A stretch of 64,000 nucleotides of DNA from the NCBI RefSeq assembly GCF_042654065.1, contig NZ_JBHSFP010000001.1:186001-250000 (forward strand), given 5' to 3'. Shown piece after piece: positions 26,137-34,134 of the stretch. Every line of letters starts with the position of its first letter. Within the stretch, counting starts at the first letter, position 1. This stretch comes from Sphaerisporangium dianthi (GTDB taxonomy: Bacteria; Actinomycetota; Actinomycetes; Streptosporangiales; Streptosporangiaceae). The notes beneath the pieces were generated by a model that ran no database searches, was not told the DNA's origin, and was given only the letters and a program-made list of their open reading frames with translations. The translations under genes and the position numbers were made by a program.

Positions 26137-27039
26137 ATGGCCGAGATCTTGGCGCCGGACGGGGCGTGGACGTTCGACGGCGACACCCTGAGGATCGTTC
26201 CGGGCGGCGACAAGAGCGTCCACGAACTGCGCAAGGTGCTCGGCGAGCTGGCGATCCCCCTCGCGGCGATCGCCGGGGTGTCCTTCGAGCCGTCACGCAA
26301 GGGCGGCAGTCTGCAGCTCCGCCTGCGATCGGGGGCCGATCCGCTGACCGACGTGGTCTCCGGACGGCTCCTGGGGGCCGCCGACCCGTACCGGCTGGCC
26401 ATCCCCAAGGAACGCATCGGAGCGGCCGAGTACCTCGTCGACGAGGTGCGCACCGGCCTCACCCTGGAGCAGGTGCCGAGCGGTCCCAGCGCGGCCCTCC
26501 TGCTGCCCGGCCCCGCCGTGCCGGTGTCGGCCTCGGCCGGCGACGGCTCCGTGAGCTTCGACGGCGACCGGGTCCATCTCGAATGGACGCTGTTCGCCAA
26601 GACGGCCAAGCAGACCGCGGGCCCGCAGACGATCCCGCTGTCCGATCTGGCGGGCGTCGAGTGGGCTCCGCAGTCCGGCATCGGCTACGGCCGTCTCCGC
26701 TTCCACCTCAAGGGCGGCGAGCCGGTCAGACCTCCCGAGGAGGACCCGCGTTCCCTGTCGTGGGGAGTCCAGCGGTACGGCGGCCTGACCGCCCTGGTCG
26801 CCGCCGCCGTGTTCGCCCGGCTGCCGCGCGAGGCCGAAGCGCCGCCCGCCCTGCCGCCGGCCGCGCCCGACGACCGCGAAGCGCTGCTGCGCCGCGTCGC
26901 CGAGCTGGAGAACCAGGACGCCCTGGTACGCCGCCTGGGCGAACTCGGCCGGCTCCACCGCTCCGGCGTGCTCACCGACGAGGAGTTCCGCTCGGCCAAA
27001 CAGGTGCTGCTGCGCGGGCTCGGCGTCGCCGGGGGCTGA
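26137..27039 (+). CDS. DUF4429/SHOCT-domain protein
   Basis: The 300-residue protein has two tandem PH-like segments typical of DUF4429 (TFDGDTLRIVP to VSGRLLGAADPYRLAI and VSFDGDRVHLEWTLFAKTAKQT to YGRLRFHLKG). A C-terminal SHOCT motif (LGELGRLHRSGVLTDEEFRSAKQVLLRGLG) follows. Such proteins are common in actinomycetes; their role is unknown, but SHOCT motifs often mediate oligomerisation. There are no membrane spans. The start at 26137 has only AAGG very close to it, so leaderless expression from the TCTAGGGT just upstream is possible. Confidence 0.85.
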   Translation: MAEILAPDGAWTFDGDTLRIVPGGDKSVHELRKVLGELAIPLAAIAGVSFEPSRKGGSLQLRLRSGADPLTDVVSGRLLGAADPYRLAIPKERIGAAEYLVDEVRTGLTLEQVPSGPSAALLLPGPAVPVSASAGDGSVSFDGDRVHLEWTLFAKTAKQTAGPQTIPLSDLAGVEWAPQSGIGYGRLRFHLKGGEPVRPPEEDPRSLSWGVQRYGGLTALVAAAVFARLPREAEAPPALPPAAPDDREALLRRVAELENQDALVRRLGELGRLHRSGVLTDEEFRSAKQVLLRGLGVAGG

Positions 27040-27061
27040 CCGCGCGTCCACCGGCGACGCC
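27022..27061 (+). terminator. hairpin overlapping the end of the DUF4429 gene
   Basis: GGCGTCGCCGG (27022-27032) pairs perfectly with CCGGCGACGCC (27051-27061) across an 18-nt loop that contains the stop codon. The T-tract is absent. It may serve as a bidirectional terminator for the two converging genes. Confidence 0.5.
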
Positions 27062-27093
27062 CGCGACTTCCGGCCCGTCAGCCCGCCGGCCCG

Positions 27094-27555
27094 TCAGCTC
27101 GGTGCCGGGGCGTCCAGTGCGGCCACCACGTCCTTCAGGCGCCCGATGGCGTGATAGGTGCCGAAGACGTCCATGTAGTCGCGGGTTTCCACGATCTCCC
27201 CCTCGCGCACCCGGAACATGAGCAGCCCGGACAACTCGCACGGCCGCCCGTCGGGCCCGGCCGTCCCGGTGCCGCGCCACTCCCCGACGATGACCTCGGG
27301 GTCGGCGGCCTCGTGCACCGCCACGTCCCGGATCTCCGCCAGCCGCACCGGACTGGCGTCCCAGGCCTTGTGGTAGCCGGCGCGCACCTCCTCACGGCCG
27401 TGAAAGCGAGCGGGGAATCCCGGCGCCCGGAAGGGGAACTCGTGGACCCCGTCGACCGCGTACAGGTCGGCGAGATCGTCGGCCGACATGTCCACCATGG
27501 CGCGGTGGTAGAGGGCGAGCACGTCGCGGGGGGTGCGGTCGAAACGGGCCGTCAT
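27094..27555 (-). CDS. SnoaL-like / NTF2-fold ketosteroid isomerase-like protein
   Basis: The 153-residue protein reads VLALYHRAMVDMSADDLADLYAVDGVHEFPF, HGREEVRAGYHKAW, VIVGEWRGTGTAGPDGRPCELSGLLMFRVREGEIVETRDYMDVF, the standard SnoaL-like pattern. It is cytoplasmic and probably binds or isomerises a small molecule. ATG 27555 has GGAG 7 nt upstream. A strong palindrome 21 bp upstream of the start suggests control by a MarR- or TetR-type repressor. It is divergent from the GNAT gene. Confidence 0.85.
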   Translation of the reverse strand: MTARFDRTPRDVLALYHRAMVDMSADDLADLYAVDGVHEFPFRAPGFPARFHGREEVRAGYHKAWDASPVRLAEIRDVAVHEAADPEVIVGEWRGTGTAGPDGRPCELSGLLMFRVREGEIVETRDYMDVFGTYHAIGRLKDVVAALDAPAPS

Positions 27556-27576
27556 CCGCTCACTCCATTCGCTCCA

Positions 27577-27597
27577 CAGCTGTTGACTCAACAACTG
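27577..27597. promoter_or_regulatory. 21-bp palindrome between SnoaL-like and GNAT genes
   Basis: The sequence is symmetric around C27587: arms CAGCTGTTGA and TCAACAACTG differ at one position. TGTTGA-N-TCAACA resembles MarR-family operators. It lies just upstream of the SnoaL-like start and in the divergent promoter of the GNAT gene. No MarR gene is in the window. Confidence 0.65.
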
Positions 27598-27732
27598 TAG
27601 AGCGAAACGGCGGCCTCGGTCAACGCCGCTAGGGTCATGCCATGCACGACACGCCGACCGGCCACACGGAGCCCGCGGCGAACCGACCGGAGACCGACGA
27701 TCACCGGCCCCCACGATTCCGGACGGAACCTG

Positions 27733-28242
27733 ATGACCACTCGAATGACATCCGACCGGCTTCGGCTTGATCCGTTGGCCGTGAGCGACGCCGGCGAGAT
27801 GGTCGAGGTGCTGGCCGGCGACGACCTGTACACCTACATCGGCGGCTCCGCGCCCACCCTGGACCAGCTCCGCGCCCGCTACGCCCGGCAGGTCACCGGG
27901 CGCTCCCGGGACGGCCGCCAGGAATGGCACAACTGGGTCGTCCGGAGGAAGGCCGACGGGCGCGCGGTCGGCTACGTGCAGGCGACGATCATGGACGACG
28001 GGCGGCGAGCCGAGATCGCCTGGGTCGTCGGCCTGCCCTGGCAGGGGCGCGGGTACGCCTCGGAGGCCGCGCAGGCCATGGTCGCCTGGCTCGGCTCGCG
28101 CGGCGTCGTGACCGTGGAGGCGCACGTCCATCCCGACCACGGCGCCTCCGCCGCCGTCGCCCGCCGCACGGGCCTGCTCCCTACCGGGCGGTTCAGCGGC
28201 GGCGAGCAGCTCTGGCAACACGACCAGGAGCAGGCTCCCTGA
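27733..28242 (+). CDS. GNAT-family N-acetyltransferase
   Basis: The 169-residue protein has the GNAT pattern MTTRMTSDRLRLDPLAVSDAGEMVEVL, followed by the acetyl-CoA motif A (VGLPWQGRGYASEAAQAMVAWL) and motif B (RRTGLLPTGRF). It probably acetylates a small molecule or a protein N-terminus (RimJ/RimL-like). The ATG at 27733 is preferred; the ribosome-binding site is weak (GGACGGA). It shares the promoter region with the SnoaL-like gene and its palindrome. Confidence 0.85.
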   Translation: MTTRMTSDRLRLDPLAVSDAGEMVEVLAGDDLYTYIGGSAPTLDQLRARYARQVTGRSRDGRQEWHNWVVRRKADGRAVGYVQATIMDDGRRAEIAWVVGLPWQGRGYASEAAQAMVAWLGSRGVVTVEAHVHPDHGASAAVARRTGLLPTGRFSGGEQLWQHDQEQAP

Positions 28243-28555
28243 CCGAACAAGGGAACACCGGCGGCACGCCCACCCGGCCGGACGCACAACGGCGAACCGG
28301 AACAAGACCGGCCGCTCTCCTCACGCGCCACAGCGCGGCCGGTCGCAGGCGAGGAACGTGACACCGTCGTCGTCCTGTGAACAGCCGGCGATCGGCGGCG
28401 CGGGCGAACGCCGAACTCGATGAGCAATGGTCCTTGACGAGACGTTAGGGCACGAGCAAGCATGGAAGTCCGTTTCAGTGCCGACAAGGTGGACGGTCTT
28501 CCACTGGGCCAGGCGATTTCACCAGACGTCCCGTCCCCACGACGTGTGCAGGGTG
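28243..28555. other. intergenic region upstream of the STAND gene
   Basis: The 313-bp spacer follows the GNAT gene. I see no gene or strong structure. It should hold the promoter for the STAND ATPase. Confidence 0.4.
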
Positions 28556-30661
28556 ATGAACAGAGGTCCAGGTGACGACAACGCTCCTGAGGATCACGTC
28601 AACGACTTGAGCGGGTCGGTCGTGGGGCCTGTGGTCCAGGCGCGCGACATCCAGGGCGGGATCCAGGTGTTCCAGGGGTTCGAACCCCTGCCCACACCGT
28701 CCCAGCTCCCCCCGGCGGGCATCCTGGTCGACCGGGACGAGGCGTTGACCCTGCTCGACTCCGTGCGCTCCGACGATCGCGGAGCGGGCGTGCCCAAGGT
28801 GGCCCTGGTCAGCGGTCCCGCCGGCATCGGCAAGACGGCCGTCGCGCTGCACTGGGCGCACCGCGAGCGACACGCCTTTCCCGGCGGCCAGCTCTACGCC
28901 GACCTGCGCGGGCACGCGGCGGCCGAGCCCGTCGGACCGGCCGAGATCTTGGGACGGTTCATCAGGGCGTTCGGCATCGCCCCCGAGCGCATCCCCTCGG
29001 GCCTGGCCGAACGCGCCGCCCTCTACCAGTCGATCGTCAGCGAACGCCGTCTGGTCGTCGTGCTCGACGACGCTCTCTCGGCTGCCCAGGTCGGCCCGCT
29101 GCTGCCCGCCTCGCCGCACAGCGTGGCGGTGGTCACCAGCCGCTGGCGGCTCGCGGGCCTGCTCATGCGCGGCGCCCGCGGTGTACGGCTCGAACGGCTC
29201 TCCGCCGATGGAGCGCTGGACCTGCTGAGACGCACCCTCGGTGACGACCGTGTCGAGAGGGAGCGGGATGCGGCGCTGGAACTCGTCGAGCTGTGCTCGC
29301 GCTTCCCGCTGGCGCTGTGCCTGGCCGCCGCACGGCTCGCGACCAGGCCGAACTGGGACCTGGCCGAGATGGTCGACGCCCTCAGCCTTGAGAGGCAGCG
29401 CCTCAGCGCGCTTTCCGTGGAGGAGGACATCACGGTCCGGGCCGCCCTGACGCTGTCCTACCGCGGGCTCTCTCCGCCCGAGGCCGCGCGCGCCTACCGG
29501 TTGCTCGGGCTGTTTCCGGGCACGACCTTCGACATCCGTGCGGCCGCCGCCACGATCGGCGTCCCCCGCACGCGCGTCCGGTGGCTGCTCGGAGTGCTGG
29601 TGGACGCCAATCTGCTGGACGACGTCCCCGGCGGGTACCACCGGTTCCACGATCTGACCTTGCTCCACGCGCGTGAGATGGCCGAGCAGGAGGAGAGCCA
29701 GGCCGTCCGTGACGAGACCGTGCGACGGGCCCTCGACTGGTTCCTGCACACCACCCACAGCGCGAGCCAGGTCATATTGCCCTACCGGCGCCTGCGGCCG
29801 CCCGAACTCGATTACCCGCCTGCCGAGCCCCTCGTCTTCGCCGGGCCGGGCGAGGCCCTGGACTGGCTGGAGAACGAGTTCGGCAACGTGCGGACGGCCG
29901 CGAGGCTCGCCGCCGAGCGTCGATCGTTCCGCACAGCGTGGCAACTCGTCGACGCGCTGTGGCCCCTTTTCCTTTACCGGGGTCATCACGCCGAACGGCT
30001 GGCCGTCGACCGGCTCGGGCTGGAGGCGGCGCGGGCGTGCTCCGATGCCTCCGCCGAGGCCAGGATGCTGAACCGCACGGGCCTGGCGCTGCTCTCGCTC
30101 GGCCGGCCGGAGGAGGCCGCCGGAGAGTTCCGCCGATCGCTGCGCATCTGGCGGCGCTTGGGCGACCGGCTACGTGTCGCGGGCGCACTGCGGCGGCTGG
30201 GCATGGTGGAGAGGGACCTGGGCCGTCTCGATATGGCGATCACGCTCTTCGGCGAGGCGCTGGAACGTTACCGAGCACAAGGGGCGTCCCGCCGTATCGC
30301 CCTGACGTTGTGCGACCTTGGCGAGGCACTGCTGGGGCAGGGGCGCGGCAGGGAAGCGGTCGCGTCGTTGTCCGAGGCGCGCGACCTGCTGGCGGCGGAG
30401 ACCGATCCGTACAACCAGGCACGGGTCCTCATCCTGCTGGGCCGCGCGAGGGCCAAGAGTGGCGAGGCCGCCGACGATCTGCTCGAGCGGGGCCTGTCGC
30501 GGATGAGGGACATCGGCTCCGGCTCCGGCGAGGCGCTGGCGCTGCGGGCACTGGCGGACCTGGCCCTGTCGGACGGCAGGGACGACGACGCACGCCGGTA
30601 CGAGGAGGAGGCGCGGCAGGTCACCGCGCGCCTGGACACCGGCGGCCCCGCCGCCACGTGA
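28556..30661 (+). CDS. NB-ARC/TPR STAND ATPase with RHIM-like amyloid motif
   Basis: The 701-residue protein begins with a short motif, SGSVVGPVVQARDIQGGIQVF-like (residues ~16-39), matching actinobacterial amyloid-signalling sequences found at the ends of NLR-like proteins. An NB-ARC domain follows (P-loop SGPAGIGKTAVALHWA near 86; RLVVVLDDALSAAQV; VVTSRWRL; CSRFPLALCLAAARLA), then a winged helix (LSYRGLSPPEAARAYRLLGLFPG) and TPR repeats (~440-700). There is no DNA-binding domain, so it is a signalling switch, possibly immune, that would recruit an effector through amyloid templating. No matching effector motif was found nearby. ATG 28556 follows AGGGTG closely; starts further upstream are possible. 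Confidence 0.82.
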   Translation: MNRGPGDDNAPEDHVNDLSGSVVGPVVQARDIQGGIQVFQGFEPLPTPSQLPPAGILVDRDEALTLLDSVRSDDRGAGVPKVALVSGPAGIGKTAVALHWAHRERHAFPGGQLYADLRGHAAAEPVGPAEILGRFIRAFGIAPERIPSGLAERAALYQSIVSERRLVVVLDDALSAAQVGPLLPASPHSVAVVTSRWRLAGLLMRGARGVRLERLSADGALDLLRRTLGDDRVERERDAALELVELCSRFPLALCLAAARLATRPNWDLAEMVDALSLERQRLSALSVEEDITVRAALTLSYRGLSPPEAARAYRLLGLFPGTTFDIRAAAATIGVPRTRVRWLLGVLVDANLLDDVPGGYHRFHDLTLLHAREMAEQEESQAVRDETVRRALDWFLHTTHSASQVILPYRRLRPPELDYPPAEPLVFAGPGEALDWLENEFGNVRTAARLAAERRSFRTAWQLVDALWPLFLYRGHHAERLAVDRLGLEAARACSDASAEARMLNRTGLALLSLGRPEEAAGEFRRSLRIWRRLGDRLRVAGALRRLGMVERDLGRLDMAITLFGEALERYRAQGASRRIALTLCDLGEALLGQGRGREAVASLSEARDLLAAETDPYNQARVLILLGRARAKSGEAADDLLERGLSRMRDIGSGSGEALALRALADLALSDGRDDDARRYEEEARQVTARLDTGGPAAT

Positions 30662-30718
30662 GCCACGCCGCCACGTGAGCCACGCCGCCACGTGAGCCAC
30701 GCCGCCACGTGAGCCACG
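30651..30718. repeat. 17-bp tandem repeat, four units
   Basis: Four perfect copies of CCGCCACGTGAGCCACG plus a partial fifth follow one another. The first unit contains the TGA stop of the STAND gene. With a unit not divisible by three, copy changes do not affect the protein because the stop is in unit one. Each unit holds a CACGTG palindrome. Confidence 0.95.
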
Positions 30719-30851
30719 CCGGCACGGACCGGTGGCGCCGCGGCGGTCACCGCCCGTCCGGACGCCGGGGGCCGGTGTCCCGAGCCGACGAACCGCCGCC
30801 GTGCCGGAGCGCGCCGCCCCGCGTGCCGCATGGGGCGACTCCGTTCCGACG

Positions 30852-31904
30852 TCACACCGTGGTGCGGACCGGGTACGCGGCCTCCAGTTCCACGAGTTCC
30901 GCCTCGCTCAGCGACGCGGCCACCGGTAGCCGGTGACCGACCTTCCAGCCCGCGTACAGGACCGCGCCGCGCAACGCGCGCGCCGCGTCCCCGGTGCGCA
31001 GCCATATATGCAGGAAGGCGGCGAAGAGCGCGTCACCCGCACCCGAGGTGTTGACGACGCCGCGCGGCGCCATCGCCTCCGCCCGGAGCAGGCGCCCGTC
31101 CCGGGTGCCGAGCAGAGCCCCCGCCGCCCCCATTCCCACGCACGCCAGCCGGCATCGCGGGTAGCGCTCGAAGAGCCGCCCCATCCACGGCTCGGGCCGG
31201 CACGGCAGGTTCTCGTGGCTGCAGAAGACGATCTCGGCGGCCTGGAGCCACGGCCGGTTGTACTCATCGGCCACATCGCCGATGAGATGGACGTCCACCG
31301 CGATGGGCACGCCGAGCCGGGCCGCCGGCGCCACCAGGGGCCGGACGAACTTCGCGTTGGTGAGGACGAGCAGATCGGCGCCCTGTGCCGCCGCGCTCAC
31401 CCTTTCGAACGGATAGGCGGTCGCGTTCACCGGCTCGAGGTGGGGAAGTCCGAGGCGGCTGCCGTCCGGCGCGACCAGGGCGACACCCATGGACGACCCG
31501 TCGCCGTCGACCACACCGGGGCCGAGCAGTCCTTCCCGGTCCAGTTCGGCGCGTATCTGCGCTCCGGCGGCGTCGCGCCCGACCACCGTGCACAGGCGTA
31601 CGTCGTCGTCGAACGCGCTCAGGACGCGCGCGATGTGACCCGCCGCTCCGGACACCCCGGCGGCCATCCAGCGCGGCGTGCACTTGGAGGCGTAGCGCAG
31701 CGGAAACTCCGGGACGCCCACCGACAGGTAGAAGCTGACCGCCCCGGCCACCACGATCTTCGGTTTCACGGACGCCCCACTGCCGCCGGGCGAAGCGGGC
31801 GCCCCACTGCCGCCGGGCGAAGCGGGCGCCCTACTGCCGCCGGGCGAAGACCGCCCGGCGCCTCCGGACACGGGCGGTCCTCCGCACGCGGACGTCGGTG
31901 TCAC
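30852..31904 (-). CDS. PfkB/ribokinase-family carbohydrate kinase
   Basis: The 350-residue protein has a repeat-rich leader (SPGGSGAPASPGGSGA) and then a PfkB fold starting KPKIVVAGAVSFYLSVGVPEFPL. GVSGAAGHIARVLSAFDDDVRLCTVVGRD and the family signature VVNTSGAGDALFAAFLHIW follow, with the catalytic Asp intact. It should phosphorylate a sugar or nucleoside-like substrate. The GTG at 31904 has GAAGGAGG 5 nt upstream and overlaps the stop of the preceding gene (GTGA), so it is translationally coupled. It is the last gene of a three-gene operon with a degenerate PfkB homologue and a GT-B-like protein. Confidence 0.88.
   Translation of the reverse strand: MTPTSACGGPPVSGGAGRSSPGGSRAPASPGGSGAPASPGGSGASVKPKIVVAGAVSFYLSVGVPEFPLRYASKCTPRWMAAGVSGAAGHIARVLSAFDDDVRLCTVVGRDAAGAQIRAELDREGLLGPGVVDGDGSSMGVALVAPDGSRLGLPHLEPVNATAYPFERVSAAAQGADLLVLTNAKFVRPLVAPAARLGVPIAVDVHLIGDVADEYNRPWLQAAEIVFCSHENLPCRPEPWMGRLFERYPRCRLACVGMGAAGALLGTRDGRLLRAEAMAPRGVVNTSGAGDALFAAFLHIWLRTGDAARALRGAVLYAGWKVGHRLPVAASLSEAELVELEAAYPVRTTV
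31774..31850 (-). repeat. 27-bp tandem repeat in the PfkB leader
   Basis: About 2.8 copies of a 27-bp unit (starting GCCCCACTGCCGCCGGGC on the plus strand) encode the SPGGSGAPA repeat in the N-terminal leader of the kinase. The unit keeps the frame. Confidence 0.9.
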
Positions 31905-32566
31905 GATGTCCTCCTTCGTACGCTCCTCAGGACGGGACCGGCCAGTTTGATCTCCGCGCGGCCCGCGACCTCCAGCGCCCCCGGCCGTCCGCGGGCCGGG
32001 CCGGCGTAACGGCCGTGGACCACCGACGCCGTGGACAGGCATCCCAGAGGCATGCCGGCGGCCAGCCAGCCGTACAGGAAGGACCCGTACACGGCGGGTC
32101 CCGGTCCCGTGGCGGCCATCGGCCCGCCCGCCTCGACGATCTTCACCAGCTGTCCGTCCCGAAGCCCCGCCAAGCAGCCGCCGCGTCGCACGCCCGTGGC
32201 GACCTCGCACCCTGGATAGCGGCTCAGGACACGCGTCACCCTGTAGGCGGCAAAAGGGTGCGAGCGCCCGGCCGCCCCGACGACCACGTCCGCGACCTCC
32301 GGCCACGCCTCCCGCAGGCCGTCGTCGAGATGGACGACGACGTGGACGCCCTGGGAGACGAGCGTGCCCGGCGGCATCGCGCAGAAGCTCCGCGTGCCGT
32401 TGAACAGCATCAGGTGCGGCTCGCGCAGCGGACCCTCACGCGGAATCACCAGAATCGCCGGCGCGGCGACCTCGGCCGTCGCCGCCCGCGGCGCGGCGTC
32501 GGCGCGGCTCAAGTTGAACACATTCTTGAGCCGGAACAGGTGAACGCCGACGAGTCTCTCGATCAC
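31901..32566 (-). CDS. PfkB-like pseudokinase
   Basis: The 221-residue protein lines up with the second half of its neighbouring PfkB kinase (RYPGCEVATGVRRGGCLAGLRDGQLVKI matches RYPRCRLACVGMGAAGALLGTRDGRLLRA). The signature NTSGAGDALFAAFLHIWL becomes AATGPGPAVYGSFLYGWL, replacing the catalytic Asp with Pro and the N/T positions with Ala. It also lacks most of the N-terminal substrate lobe. It is therefore probably a non-catalytic partner or substrate-binding subunit. The GTG start at 32566 is chosen because GGAG lies 6 nt upstream and the start overlaps the previous stop (GTGA). Its own stop overlaps the kinase start. Confidence 0.75.
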   Translation of the reverse strand: MIERLVGVHLFRLKNVFNLSRADAAPRAATAEVAAPAILVIPREGPLREPHLMLFNGTRSFCAMPPGTLVSQGVHVVVHLDDGLREAWPEVADVVVGAAGRSHPFAAYRVTRVLSRYPGCEVATGVRRGGCLAGLRDGQLVKIVEAGGPMAATGPGPAVYGSFLYGWLAAGMPLGCLSTASVVHGRYAGPARGRPGALEVAGRAEIKLAGPVLRSVRRRTS

Positions 32567-33900
32567 GTCCATCTCCGTTCGCCGTCGGCCGCACTCCCGT
32601 GTACGCCGGCGGAACAGGACCTGCAGGAGGTGGGCGGCGGCGCGGTGCAGGGTGGGCTGGACGGCGGGCCCCCATGGCCGGTCCACCGGTCCAGCAGGAA
32701 TGGCACGGCGGCCGGCGCGGCCGCGGTGATGGCGGCGGGCTGTTTCAACCGCATCATCCGGTACATGAGGCGGCGCATGTTGCGGTCGAAGCGGCCGGGC
32801 GCCGAGGTGATGCGCTCGACCGCGCTCTTGTACCGGCCGTCTCCGGCCTCGGCCTGGATCCTGGTCAGCTGCTCGCGCAGCGATCCGCGAGAGGACAGCC
32901 GAGGCGCGACGGCCGCGAGCTCCCCGAACGCCGAGGCCGGGTCGACCTCGGACTCGGGAAAGTCCGTCAGGACCACCGGAGCCCCGGTGACGGTGCCGTA
33001 CAGGGTCACCGACCCGTGGTCGCCGATGATCAGATCGGCCGCGGCGAGCACGGCCCGCCAGTCCGCGTCAGGAGGAACCAGGCCCAGGCCCTGCCGCAGA
33101 GGTCCGGCGAGCCAGGTCCTCACCTGCCAGACTCCGTGTCCGAACCAGATGTTCGGGTGCAAGAGCGCCACGACGCGAAACCCGCACGCGGGTAATTCGG
33201 CGAGCAGGCGCGACAGCAGCTCGGACGACCGCCCGAACAGTGACCGCGGCCCCCAGGTCGAGGTGACCACCACGAGCGTCTGGTCGTGTCCGACCGCCAG
33301 CGCCCTGCGATAGGCGTCGCGGTGCGCCAGACTGGCGGTCAGCCGGTCGTACGACGGATCCCCCACCACGGCCGCCGCCGGTACCGCCTCCGGGCACGTC
33401 CGGCCGAGCCGTCCGAGTTCGGAGTCGTGGGACAGCACGATCGCGGCCGGGACGACCGCGCCATCGTGCACCAGCCGTTGCGCGTCGAGCCCGTACGCCA
33501 CGGAGCTCCCGACGGCGCGGACGCCCTCGCGCCCTCGCGCCAGCTTGTTGAAGCCGGCACCGTGCGGCAGGACGATCAACGGCGCGTGGATCTCGTGCAC
33601 CGCTCCCAGGCTGGCCGCGAGCGCGAGGTCGAAGCTCTGCCGCGTGGCCTGCTCCCAGGGGAGGCAGATCGCGCCCAGTCCGTCGATGAACTCGGCCGCC
33701 CCGTTGCCGAAGACGTCGGGAGCCCTTGTGAACACGACCTGGATCCGCAGGTCCGACTCGACCAGCCGCACCGTGTCGAGCAGCCGCTGTCCCGAGGTCA
33801 CCGTGTGCACGACCGCGAGAACCGCCTTGCAATTCGGTCGGGTCACCCACCTGTCCGCGTCGAGCCCGACCGGAACCCGACGCCATTCCTGTCCAGACAT
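32563..33900 (-). CDS. GT-B-fold transferase-like protein (CDP-glycerol glycerophosphotransferase/epimerase-like)
   Basis: The 445-residue protein has a two-Rossmann layout: CKAVLAVVHTVTSGQRLLDTVRLVES, APLIVLPHGAGFNKLARGREG, AAAVVGDPSYDRL, QTLVVVTSTWGPRSLFGRSSELLSRLLAELP, then ADWRAVLAAADLIIGDHGSVTLYGTVTGAPVVLTDFPESEVD. The last block resembles the nucleotide-binding half of CDP-glycerol glycerophosphotransferases and related GT-B enzymes. The C-terminal ~50 residues are Pro/Ser/Cys-rich and probably disordered. It is the first gene of the operon with the PfkB pair and divergent from the SARP regulator. A role in making or modifying a phospho-sugar polymer is inference; no substrate can be assigned. 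Confidence 0.75.
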   Translation of the reverse strand: MSGQEWRRVPVGLDADRWVTRPNCKAVLAVVHTVTSGQRLLDTVRLVESDLRIQVVFTRAPDVFGNGAAEFIDGLGAICLPWEQATRQSFDLALAASLGAVHEIHAPLIVLPHGAGFNKLARGREGVRAVGSSVAYGLDAQRLVHDGAVVPAAIVLSHDSELGRLGRTCPEAVPAAAVVGDPSYDRLTASLAHRDAYRRALAVGHDQTLVVVTSTWGPRSLFGRSSELLSRLLAELPACGFRVVALLHPNIWFGHGVWQVRTWLAGPLRQGLGLVPPDADWRAVLAAADLIIGDHGSVTLYGTVTGAPVVLTDFPESEVDPASAFGELAAVAPRLSSRGSLREQLTRIQAEAGDGRYKSAVERITSAPGRFDRNMRRLMYRMMRLKQPAAITAAAPAAVPFLLDRWTGHGGPPSSPPCTAPPPTSCRSCSAGVHGSAADGERRWT

Positions 33901-34134
33901 TGGTTTCCGTCTCCCCCTTGCCGGCCACCGGCATCCGGGCGAGGCTTCCTCGCCCCTGTCGCACAGCTTGGGTGGAGACCCTTGCGGAGAACCTTGCGGC
34001 GATCTTGTGTTTTACAGGCGGACCCACTTCTGGCAAGAGACGCTTTTACCGCTTCTCGCTCATGCCCTGGATCGATTGGCGCCGAGGTGATACTAATCCG
34101 GACGGATGGGCGATGTCCCAGGAAAGGGACTCGA
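33901..34134. promoter_or_regulatory. divergent promoter region of GT-B/PfkB operon and SARP regulator
   Basis: The 234-bp region contains a direct repeat CCTTGCGG at 33980-33987 and 33992-33999 (period 12 bp), followed by a short AT-rich run (TCTTGTGTTTTACAGG). SARP proteins bind direct heptamers spaced about one helical turn, so these repeats could be the regulator's own site. GAAAGGGA 5 nt before the SARP ATG is its ribosome-binding site. Confidence 0.4.

Noticed and set aside
30651..30718. Repeat array as CRISPR or attachment site
   Set aside because: Identical 17-bp units without spacers, no integrase and no tRNA gene nearby.
31901..32686. Longer pseudokinase starting at 32686
   Set aside because: The extra residues lie antisense-like in another frame of the GT-B gene; the GTG at 32566 with a GTGA overlap and good spacing is a better start.
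33286..34134. Longer SARP protein starting at 33286
   Set aside because: The extra 283 codons are antisense to the GT-B gene and Arg-rich; MEFRILGPVELW with its ribosome-binding site is the normal SARP start.
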